Below, one piece after another: positions 1 through 6,121 of a DNA stretch of 7,836 nucleotides. Location of the stretch: NCBI GenBank assembly GCA_019410105.1, contig DXTB01000019.1:1-7836 (forward strand), in the 5' to 3' direction. The notes below the pieces were generated by a model that ran no database searches, was not told where the DNA came from, and saw only the letters and a list, made by a program, of their open reading frames with translations. The stretch's first letter is position 1; each line of letters opens with the position of its first letter. This DNA is from Clostridiales bacterium (GTDB lineage Bacteria; Bacillota_A; Clostridia; Oscillospirales; Oscillospiraceae). Made by a program: the position numbers and the translations under genes.

Positions 1-366
1 GAGCAGGGCGGCCAGGGCCAGCGCCGCCAGGCAGAGCAGAGCCACCCCCACCAGGGCGGCAGCGCAGCGGGCCAGGGCGTACCGCCGGGGGTCGGCGGGG
101 GTGGCGGCGGTGAGCACCGCCGCCCGCCGCTCCCGGGCCGACGTGAAAAAGGTGAGGAAGAACAGGGCCCCCACCCACACAAGGGGCAGCAGCCGCCCCA
201 GGTAGGCCCCGAAGCTCCAGGGCGAAAAGGGGGCCGTATGGGCCACGCCGGGGAGGGCTACGGCGTAGAACACCTGTCCGGCATAGAACAGCAGCACCGC
301 CAGCAGGCCGATGAAAAACTTGTTGCACAGCAGCCGCCGGCACTCGCAGCGAAATATCTTAATCAA
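1..366 (-). CDS. ABC-2 type transporter permease, N-terminal part (runs off window)
   Basis: The reading frame stays open from a TTG at 364-366 to the window edge, giving 122 residues; the C-terminus is missing. The protein begins MIKIFRCECRRLL, a short basic cytoplasmic N-terminus, followed by hydrophobic segments at about residues 17-36, 60-76 and 98-122. The second segment runs into a charged cytoplasmic stretch (TSARERR, 75-81). The fused permease just upstream has the same layout at its residues 60-118: a phenylalanine/leucine-rich helix, a basic loop, an ALAR-type motif, then another helix. The two are probably related subunits of one transporter. The start is fixed by an in-frame TGA three codons upstream and a GGAGGAGGA-type ribosome site 9 nt before the TTG. 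It overlaps the upstream gene by 8 nt, implying translational coupling. The family is assigned from layout and context only, so the substrate is unknown. Confidence 0.8.
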   Translation of the reverse strand, partial: MIKIFRCECRRLLCNKFFIGLLAVLLFYAGQVFYAVALPGVAHTAPFSPWSFGAYLGRLLPLVWVGALFFLTFFTSARERRAAVLTAATPADPRRYALARCAAALVGVALLCLAALALAALL

Positions 367-2533
367 GGGTCAAGTCCTCCTCCGTCAGCCCGCAGGCGTC
401 CAAAAATTCCTGGTAGGTCAGATAGGGGTACATGGGGTCCAGCTCCCGGTTGAAGAGGCCGTGCAGGAGCTCATCCATGGCCGCCTCGCCCCCCACCAGC
501 TCCTCCGCTTTCAAAATCTTCAGCGGCATCTCGCTGTACCGGCGCATGCCGGACAGGGAGTTGGAGATGGCCAGCCGCTCCGCCTCGGGCAGGGCCTCCA
601 GGTACTCCGGGCGGCGGACGTAGAAGTTGAGGTAGTAGTCCTCCACCTCCGCACGCCACTGGTTCACATAGTGCTCCCTGGCGTAGTCCTCGCCGTAGAG
701 CTCCTTCGCGATGCGGTAGGTGGTGTAGCACGTCAGGCCCTCCGCCGACCAGGGGTCGGCGGTGTCAAACATGTTGCCCAAGCCCCACCACTGGTGGACC
801 AGCTCGTGGATCATCACCTCGGCGGCCCCGCCGCCCTTGTCTGCGTCGCCCAGGTTGTGGGCGGTGAAGTCGGCCTCGTCCAGCAGGCTGGCCCCGTCCC
901 CGGCGTAGCCGCCGCCGGCCACCCGGCTCTGGATCAGCTTGAGGCGCTCCCCATCCCCGAAGGCAAGAGAACCGTAGTGCCCGGCGCAGTAGTCCATCAC
1001 CGCCAGGACGGCCTCCGCCGCGCCGGCGGCCTCCATGACGGCCTGGTGCTTGCGGCCGTAGTAGAAGTCGATGGTGAGCCCCCCGGCCTGGATCTCCTCA
1101 CGAACGTAGTCGCCGGCGTAGAGGATGCCGCCGGCACGGTTGGTCTCATAGCGCCAGGTCTTGGTGCCGTCCCCATGTTCGGCCACCACCTCCGCCTCGC
1201 TGGCGCCGAAGGGGATGACCGTCATGGCGGCGGGCAGGGTGATCTCAATTGTGGCGGGATAGCCGTCTTCGCCTGGCATCACGTTCATCAGGCGGGGAGA
1301 GAGGGCCGCGTTCTCCAGACAGAGGTATTCGCCGCTGAGCTCCTTGCTCCCTTGCATGGTGGGCATGCTCTCCTGGGGGAAGCCGCCGTACTCCAGGGTC
1401 AGCTCCACCTGCTCCTCGGCCGGGATGGCGACCTCCAGTTTGGCCTCGTTGTACTCCTGGTAATCGCTCACCGAGAAGGGGACCTCCACCCCGTTGGCCC
1501 GGACGTTGGAGATGGTGTAGCCGGGGGTGACGCCGAGGGCCACCGTCTGCTCCTGCCCCGTGGTATTCTGGAGCTGGTAGGAGGCCGTACCCTCCACCGT
1601 GCCCCGCCTTGTGTCCGGCGTGACCTGGACGGAGCGGCGCAGGCAGGCCACCCCCTCCAGCGGTTCCATCGTCAGGAAGGTCATGGCGCTGAGATCCGGG
1701 TTGCTGTGGTCGATGAAGGGCTGAGCGGCACAGCTCCAGCCGCAGCAGAGCAGCAGGGCCGCGGCCAGCAGGGGGCGGTATACCCGCCGGGCCGTGCGGG
1801 CCAGAGAGCCCAGGGGGCCCCGGCCGTACCGCCGGATGCACAGGTAGGACAGGGCCCACAGCCCCGCCAGGCCCAGCAGCCAGGTCAGGCGCATGTAGGC
1901 GGCGGAGCGGAGGATGCGGAAGTTGGAGAAATCGTCGGACAGGGCCCAGACGCAGGGGTTGAGCCAGCAGAGCTGCCAGTTGTCCCGCCAGATGGTGAGG
2001 CTCAGGGCCGCCAGAGCGGCCACCAGCACCAGGGACAGGTCAAAGCGGCGGGTGAACTGCCACGCTGCCCCGGCCAGCAGGATACACAGGGGGAGTGCCA
2101 GGCCCATGAGAATGAGGTAGGCCAGCAGATAATCCCCGCCGTCAAAGACGGCGCCCACGGTATGGGCCGTCCAGGGCAGCCAGGTCAGAAGGGTGAGGGC
2201 CAGGGTCAGCGCCGCCGTCCCTAGCAGGGCCATCAGCCTTGCCAGGGCAGCGGTCAGGGGAGACACCGCCGCGTCGCAGAGCACCTCCACCCGGCAGCGG
2301 GAGGTACGGGCGCAGTCGCAGAGGGTGAGCAGGGCAAAGAACAGCCCGCCCAGCACGCCCCCGGCCAGGGCGGGATTGGCCACATAGAGGGACTGCATCG
2401 TGTCGGCCGAGGCGGACCGGTACACCGTCAGCCCCGCCAGGGGGGACAGGACGGTGAGGGCGGCGGCCAGCCAGGTGAGCCGGCCCCGCAGCAGCCGCGC
2501 CAGCTCCCGCACCGAGAGAATCCAGACGTTCAT
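359..2533 (-). CDS. ABC transporter permease fused to extracellular M1-like zinc metallopeptidase domain
   Basis: This 724-residue protein has two parts. Residues 1-270 form a membrane domain with seven predicted helices (about 18-38, 54-74, 99-120, 134-158, 165-181, 216-233, 254-270). The loops predicted to be cytoplasmic are Arg-rich (for example 234-253), so the C-terminal part should lie outside the cell. Residues about 298-480 resemble the beta-rich N-terminal domain of M1 peptidases. Residues 481-724 resemble a thermolysin-like catalytic domain with zinc motif HELVH (H576, E577, H580), followed by QWWG and a third ligand E598 in SAEGL. Y666 is about 90 residues after H576, where M1 enzymes carry the catalytic tyrosine. 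The GxMEN exopeptidase motif is not recognisable; a Gly-rich stretch (540-547) sits about there. The C-terminal helical domain of classical M1 enzymes is absent. The ATG overlaps the ATPase stop as ATGA. Permease/M1 fusions are a known annotated class, but their substrates are unclear. Transport plus extracellular peptide cleavage is inferred. Confidence 0.9.
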   Translation of the reverse strand: MNVWILSVRELARLLRGRLTWLAAALTVLSPLAGLTVYRSASADTMQSLYVANPALAGGVLGGLFFALLTLCDCARTSRCRVEVLCDAAVSPLTAALARLMALLGTAALTLALTLLTWLPWTAHTVGAVFDGGDYLLAYLILMGLALPLCILLAGAAWQFTRRFDLSLVLVAALAALSLTIWRDNWQLCWLNPCVWALSDDFSNFRILRSAAYMRLTWLLGLAGLWALSYLCIRRYGRGPLGSLARTARRVYRPLLAAALLLCCGWSCAAQPFIDHSNPDLSAMTFLTMEPLEGVACLRRSVQVTPDTRRGTVEGTASYQLQNTTGQEQTVALGVTPGYTISNVRANGVEVPFSVSDYQEYNEAKLEVAIPAEEQVELTLEYGGFPQESMPTMQGSKELSGEYLCLENAALSPRLMNVMPGEDGYPATIEITLPAAMTVIPFGASEAEVVAEHGDGTKTWRYETNRAGGILYAGDYVREEIQAGGLTIDFYYGRKHQAVMEAAGAAEAVLAVMDYCAGHYGSLAFGDGERLKLIQSRVAGGGYAGDGASLLDEADFTAHNLGDADKGGGAAEVMIHELVHQWWGLGNMFDTADPWSAEGLTCYTTYRIAKELYGEDYAREHYVNQWRAEVEDYYLNFYVRRPEYLEALPEAERLAISNSLSGMRRYSEMPLKILKAEELVGGEAAMDELLHGLFNRELDPMYPYLTYQEFLDACGLTEEDLTLD
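375..383 (-). promoter_or_regulatory. Ribosome binding site fixing the TTG start of the second permease
   Basis: On the minus strand this reads GGAGGAGGA inside the last codons of the permease-peptidase gene. Its 3'-most GGAGG (376-380) lies 9 nt before the TTG at 366. It supports a TTG initiation codon where no ATG or GTG is nearby. Confidence 0.6.
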
Positions 2534-3390
2534 GCCTCGCCCTCCCCGGAGATGAGATAGAGGTAGGCGTCCTCCAGGGTGGGCTCGGCGGGCCGGACAT
2601 AGGGGGGCAGCGTCTCCGCCACCGCCCGGCAGGCCACGCCCCGGGCGGTGTTCACCCGGGCGGTGATGTGCAGGCCGTCCTCCCGGCCCCCCGCCCGCGC
2701 CTCAAAGGTGCCCACGTGGCCCTCTGCCGCCCGGATAAGCTCCTCCGGCGTGCCGTCGAAGCGCAGCCGCCCCTGGTGGAGCACCAGCAGGCGGGAGCAC
2801 ACCGACTGCACATCCTCGATGATGTGGGTGGACAGGAGCACCAGCCGGTCCTGGGCCAGCCGGGAAAACAGGTTGCGGAAGTGAATGCGCTCCTCCGGGT
2901 CCAGGCCCACCGTGGGCTCGTCAAAGATCAAAAACGCCGGGTCGCCCAGCAGGGCCTGGGCAATGCCCACCCGCTGGCGCTGGCCGCCGGAGAGGGTGCG
3001 GATTCTGGCCCGCCGCTTCTCCCCCAGATGGACAGCCTCGATCACCGCCCGAATGCTCTCCCGGCCGCTCCGCAGGCCCTTCAGCGCCCCCATGTAGTCC
3101 AGAAACTGCTCCACCGTCAGCTCGTCAAACAGACCGAAGTCCTGAGGCAGATAGCCCAGGCGGGCCTTGTAGGCCCGCTCGCATTTGGTCAGAGGCTCGC
3201 CGTCCGCCCGTATGGCGCCGCCGGTGGGCAGCAGGCCCGCCACCAGCAGCTTCATCAGGGTGGATTTGCCCGCGCCGTTGGGGCCCAGCAGGCCGATCAG
3301 GCTGGGGCTGTCCAGGGAGGCGCTCACCCCCTGGAGGGCCTTCTTGCCGTTGGGATAGGTCATGTTCAGTTCTTGCAGGGTAATTTGCAT
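2530..3390 (-). CDS. ABC transporter ATP-binding protein (exporter type)
   Basis: This 286-residue nucleotide-binding subunit would power the two downstream permeases. All ABC motifs are intact: Walker A GPNGAGKST (36-44), Q-loop glutamine in LPQDFG (Q83), signature LSGGQ (133-137), Walker B FLIFDEP with catalytic E158, D-loop GLD (162-164) and switch H189 in STHI. The residues after about 220 form the variable C-terminal extension seen in ABC-2/drug-exporter ATPases such as the BcrA-like group. There is no fused membrane segment, so it probably works as a homodimer beneath a permease pair. The ATG at 3390 puts the first beta-strand directly at the N-terminus, as usual for this family. An AAGGA site lies 9 nt upstream. 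It follows the kinase by 70 nt, and its TGA overlaps the next ATG. The ATPase assignment is secure; the export direction and substrate are inferred from context. Confidence 0.95.
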   Translation of the reverse strand: MQITLQELNMTYPNGKKALQGVSASLDSPSLIGLLGPNGAGKSTLMKLLVAGLLPTGGAIRADGEPLTKCERAYKARLGYLPQDFGLFDELTVEQFLDYMGALKGLRSGRESIRAVIEAVHLGEKRRARIRTLSGGQRQRVGIAQALLGDPAFLIFDEPTVGLDPEERIHFRNLFSRLAQDRLVLLSTHIIEDVQSVCSRLLVLHQGRLRFDGTPEELIRAAEGHVGTFEARAGGREDGLHITARVNTARGVACRAVAETLPPYVRPAEPTLEDAYLYLISGEGEA

Positions 3391-3460
3391 GGCTCGGCAT
3401 CCTTTCTTGTTTGGGTTCGTCCCAAGGATACCGGCCCCCCGTGGAGGAGAGAGGGAGAAT

Positions 3461-4948
3461 TTATGTGTTTTCTGTGGAGAGGCGCGGAAGGAGGGCGGTG
3501 AAGCGCACCCCGTCGGCGCTGTTCTCGATGCGGCACGTCCCGCCGTGGCGCTCCACGATCATGCGCACCAGATAGAGCCCCAGGCCGCTGCCGCCGGTGG
3601 CCCGGCTGCGGGAGGGCTCGGCCCGGTAAAAGGCCTCAAACAGGTGGGGAAGGGCCTCGGCCGGGATGCGGGCCCCGGTGTTTTCCACCGTCAGCACCAC
3701 CTGAGCTCCCCGGCCCGCCGCAGTCACCCGGATCTCCGCTCCCTCCGGCGAGTAGAGGGCGGCGTTGGAGAGCAGGTTTTCCACCGCACGGCCCAGCAGG
3801 GCGCGCTCCCCCTCCACCAGAAGTCCCGGCTCCAGCGCCTCCACCGCGGTCATCCCCCGCTGCTCCAGCAGCTCGGCGTCCTGGGCCAGCTTCTCCGCCG
3901 TCAGGGCGGACAGCTCCACCACCTCCCGGCGGGAGGCTCCGTCCGACTCCATGCGGGACACGGCCAGCAGCTCCCCCACCAGCGCCTCCATCCGCCCCGC
4001 CACCTGGAGGGAGCGGGCCAGATACTTCTCCCGGTCCCGGTACACCCCCACGCCGTCCAGCATACCGCTCAGCTGCCCCTTCAGGATGGTGACGGGGGTC
4101 TTCAGCTCGTGGGAGGCGGCGGAGAAGAAGGCCAGCCGCTGGCGTTCCAGCTCCCTGGCCCGCTCCATGTCGCCCCGCAGGGCCGCGTTGGCCTCCTCCA
4201 GCTCGGCCAGGGCGGCGGAGAGGCGCTCCGCCATCTCATCCAGGCTGCGGCCCAGAGCGCCGATCTCGTCCCGCCGGGTCTCGCCGCATTTCCACTGGAA
4301 GTCCAGCTCCGCCATCCGCCCCGCGATGGAGCTGATGCGGACGATGGGCCTGGCCAGATAGCGGGAGTACCCCACCGCGCACAGCAGGGAAAAGGCCAAC
4401 AGGGCCAGGGCCAGGCAGGGCGCCGCCCGGTTAAGGGCCTCCACCGCCTGGTTGGCCAGGCGCATGGGAGGGACAACCAGCAGTTGATAGGTTTCCGCCC
4501 GGTCGGCAAAGGTCACCTCCGCGATCAGGGCGTCGCTGAGGGCCGTGGTCACATAGTGCCCGGCCCCTTCTCTCTGCGCCCGGCCGCCGTCGGCGCCATA
4601 GGTATAGGTGGACACCGAATCAGACTCCTGCACGGCCGTTGTGACGGACACATAGAGGGAGCCCGTGTCCACACTCTCCCCGTCGGGGCTCGCCAGGGAT
4701 ACCGCCGCTCCGCTCTCCCGGACAAATACATCCAGGATGGGCCCGGCGTCGGCCAGCTTGGTTAGGGCCAGCCGGTCGGTGAGCTCGTTCACCTGCACCT
4801 GGAGCCGGTCGCCGACCACGGACACATAGGTGATGGGGGTGGCCCAGGCAATCAGTCCGAAGGTGAGTCCCCCCGCCCCCAGCAGCAGCAGCAGGGTGAG
4901 CAGGAAGATACGGGCCGTCAGGCTCTCACGGATGTTCCTTCGGCACAC
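3461..4948 (-). CDS. Two-component sensor histidine kinase
   Basis: This 495-residue membrane kinase is the partner of the adjacent response regulator. In order it has a short basic cytoplasmic N-terminus, TM1 (about 12-36), an extracytoplasmic sensor region of about 135 residues (37-172), TM2 (about 176-194), a HAMP-like linker (about 195-247) and a helical stretch. The HisKA dimerisation domain carries the phospho-accepting H280 in SHELKTP. The ATPase domain has an N-box (NLLSNAALYS, N391 and N395), an F-box FEAFYR (438-442) and a G2 box GGSGLGL (452-458). The G1 box reads ENTGARIP, with Asn at 423 where many kinases have Asp; variants of this kind occur in Bacillota kinases and do not imply inactivity. 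The start is a GTG overlapping the regulator by 23 nt, with a G-rich stretch just upstream; the exact start is less certain than the rest. The sensor region has no family I recognise, so the signal is unknown. A peptide or cell-wall antibiotic would fit the transporter context. Confidence 0.93.
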   Translation of the reverse strand: MCRRNIRESLTARIFLLTLLLLLGAGGLTFGLIAWATPITYVSVVGDRLQVQVNELTDRLALTKLADAGPILDVFVRESGAAVSLASPDGESVDTGSLYVSVTTAVQESDSVSTYTYGADGGRAQREGAGHYVTTALSDALIAEVTFADRAETYQLLVVPPMRLANQAVEALNRAAPCLALALLAFSLLCAVGYSRYLARPIVRISSIAGRMAELDFQWKCGETRRDEIGALGRSLDEMAERLSAALAELEEANAALRGDMERARELERQRLAFFSAASHELKTPVTILKGQLSGMLDGVGVYRDREKYLARSLQVAGRMEALVGELLAVSRMESDGASRREVVELSALTAEKLAQDAELLEQRGMTAVEALEPGLLVEGERALLGRAVENLLSNAALYSPEGAEIRVTAAGRGAQVVLTVENTGARIPAEALPHLFEAFYRAEPSRSRATGGSGLGLYLVRMIVERHGGTCRIENSADGVRFTALLPRLSTENT

Positions 4949-5597
4949 GGTAGCCCACCCCCCTCACAGTCTCAATGTAGTCCACCCCCAGCTTTTTGCG
5001 GAGGTTCTTGATGTGGCTGTCCACCACCCGCTCGTCCCCGAAAAAGTCGTAGCCCCACAGCTTGGCCAGCAGGATTTCCCGGGTAAACACCCGCCCGGGG
5101 CTGGACAGGAGCTCCCGCAGCAGCTCGAACTCCCGGGCGGTGAGCTGCTCCAGCACCCGGCCGTCCAGGCGTACCTCCACCGCGTCGGGGTCCAGGGTCA
5201 GCCCCCGGTAGCGCAGGCAGCGTCCGGGCGCGCCGCCCCCCGCCCGCCGCAGCACCGCCGCCAGCTTCCGCAGCAGGATGGGCATGGAGAAGGGCTTGGT
5301 GATGTAGTCGTCGATCTCCAGATCAAAGCCCCGGAGCTGCTCGGCCTCTCCGTCCAGGGCGGTGAGCAGGACAATGGGCACCCGGGACTGGCGGCGGATA
5401 AGCTCGCACACCCCAAAGCCGTCCAGCTTGGGCAACATCACGTCCAGCAGGACCAGGTCGAACGCCTCCTGCTGAAAGCGGCTCACCGCCTCAATGCCGT
5501 CCCCCGCCGTTGCCGTCTCATAGCCCGCGTCGCCCAGGTAGGCCTCCAGCAGCTCCTGGATGTCCTGCTCGTCCTCCACAATCAAAATGCGTTTCAC
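4926..5597 (-). CDS. OmpR/PhoB-family response regulator
   Basis: This 223-residue transcription factor has a complete receiver domain (1-118) and a winged-helix DNA-binding domain (about 126-221). The receiver has acidic-pocket residues E8 and D9, phospho-accepting D52 in LLDVMLP, switch T79 and conserved K101 in TKPF. The output domain ends in a recognition helix around RVVDSHIKNLRKKL (190-203) and the wing motif TVRGVGYR (210-217), typical of the family. It should be phosphorylated by the kinase encoded next and bind repeats upstream of its targets, probably including its own promoter and the ABC genes. The start is GTG at 5597, preceded by GGGAG (5607-5611) with 9 nt spacing; the protein then begins exactly at the first receiver beta-strand. 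The downstream kinase start lies inside the end of this gene, so the pair is translationally coupled. The regulon is inferred from gene order only. Confidence 0.95.
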   Translation of the reverse strand: MKRILIVEDEQDIQELLEAYLGDAGYETATAGDGIEAVSRFQQEAFDLVLLDVMLPKLDGFGVCELIRRQSRVPIVLLTALDGEAEQLRGFDLEIDDYITKPFSMPILLRKLAAVLRRAGGGAPGRCLRYRGLTLDPDAVEVRLDGRVLEQLTAREFELLRELLSSPGRVFTREILLAKLWGYDFFGDERVVDSHIKNLRKKLGVDYIETVRGVGYRVPKEHP

Positions 5598-5618
5598 TGC
5601 GAATCACTCCCGAAACAG

Positions 5619-5647
5619 ATGATAGCACATAATTGTGAATTTTGTAT
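5619..5647 (-). promoter_or_regulatory. Candidate promoter for the two-component/ABC operon (extended -10)
   Basis: On the minus strand, TGCTATCAT (5619-5627) matches an extended -10 element: TGn followed by five of six bases of TATAAT. No good -35 hexamer exists at the usual distance (around 5642-5647), so the promoter would depend on the extended -10 or on an activator. Two adjacent near-identical 7-mers (CAAAATT and CACAATT on the minus strand, 5631-5644) occupy the spacer and -35 region. Predicted initiation near 5612 would leave only about 15 nt before the GTG, which is short. This is one of the few A+T-rich spots in the window. Confidence 0.35.
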
Positions 5648-5776
5648 GGAGAAGGTCTCCCGTGCAGCCGCCAGAAAATACCGCTGTCCCCCTTTTCTTC
5701 TCAGGGGAATGATACGGCCCCCTTCCTGCTTTTCAAGCATAGCGCAGAAAGGCCCTGGTTCCGCACGTAGGCAGAT

Positions 5777-5808
5777 GCCCCGCCGGCAGTCCAGGCTGCC
5801 GGCGGGGC
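5777..5808 (-). terminator. Strong 13-bp hairpin after the lipoprotein gene, possible terminator
   Basis: GCCCCGCCGGCAG (5777-5789) and its exact reverse complement (5796-5808) can form a perfect 13-bp stem with a 6-nt loop. It begins 8 nt after the lipoprotein stop codon, where an intrinsic terminator of the sigma-factor operon would sit. The bases that follow in the direction of transcription (ATCTGCCTACG) contain no U-run, so termination may be weak or factor-assisted. The stem may instead protect the 3' end of the message. Confidence 0.45.
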
Positions 5809-5816
5809 CCTCTCCC

Positions 5817-6107
5817 CTATTGTTTGGAAATACTTACGGCCGTTGGCGTAGAGTCCTCCTTGCCCAGCTCTCCGGTATAGGTGACGGATACGCAGTCTCC
5901 CTCCTCCAGTGCGCCTGTGTCTACTCCCGCTCCGAATTCAAAGGTCTGGTACTCCCCCTCGTCCGTCAGGAGCACCAAAAAGTCGCCGTTCCGGTTCACA
6001 ACTCCCTCCACCGTGCCGCCCGCAGCGCCCTCCCTGTCCGTGCCGCAGGCCGCCAGTACGGCCAGCAGGAGCAGCGCCGATATCAGTCTCAGGTATCTCT
6101 GTCTCAT
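5817..6107 (-). CDS. Small secreted lipoprotein, function unknown
   Basis: This 96-residue protein has a basic N-terminus (MRQRYLR), a hydrophobic signal segment (about 8-19) and a lipobox LAAC with the lipidated cysteine at C21. That leaves a mature domain of about 76 residues anchored to the outer face of the membrane. Alternating short beta-strands and turns (for example GTVEGVVNRNGDFLVLL and CVSVTYTGEL) suggest a small beta-barrel, possibly OB-like; this is a judgement from the pattern, not a family match. It lies 14 nt after the anti-sigma gene and is probably cotranscribed with it. The ATG at 6107 is the only plausible start, since it begins the signal peptide, and AAGG and GGAGG stretches lie just before it; the GGAGG is unusually close (3 nt). 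A role in sensing or modulating the sigma/anti-sigma switch is possible but not shown by the sequence. Confidence 0.85.
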   Translation of the reverse strand: MRQRYLRLISALLLLAVLAACGTDREGAAGGTVEGVVNRNGDFLVLLTDEGEYQTFEFGAGVDTGALEEGDCVSVTYTGELGKEDSTPTAVSISKQ

Positions 6108-6121
6108 GTTCCTCCGCCTTT

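Noticed and set aside
311..2224. Long plus-strand open frame of 637 codons opposite the permease-peptidase gene
   Set aside because: It is the antisense of a clearly conserved gene. Its product is a low-complexity Gly/Val/Leu/His/Gln-rich string with no domain, as expected from G+C-rich codons on the other strand.
3391..3460. Separate promoter or terminator between kinase and ATPase genes
   Set aside because: Only a 5-bp stem (TTGGG/CCCAA, about 3412-3426) is present, with no U-run and no -35/-10 pair; continuous transcription is more likely.
3661..3700. Degenerate G1 box (Asn423 for Asp) as a sign of a dead kinase
   Set aside because: H280, N391, N395, the F-box and the G2 box are intact, and ENTG-type G1 boxes are seen in Bacillota kinases, so inactivity is not supported.
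3362..4765. Plus-strand open frame of 467 codons opposite the kinase
   Set aside because: It lies antisense to a kinase with all motifs intact, and its product has shadow-type composition (His, Gln, Gly, Pro) with no recognisable domain.
5594..5740. Minus-strand frame of 48 codons (MLEKQEGGRII...) ending in a GTGA overlap with the regulator start
   Set aside because: The GTGA junction is suggestive of coupling, but there is no ribosome site before the ATG, codon use is much more A/T-rich than in neighbours, and the candidate promoter lies inside it. Most likely chance; conservation in relatives would reverse this.
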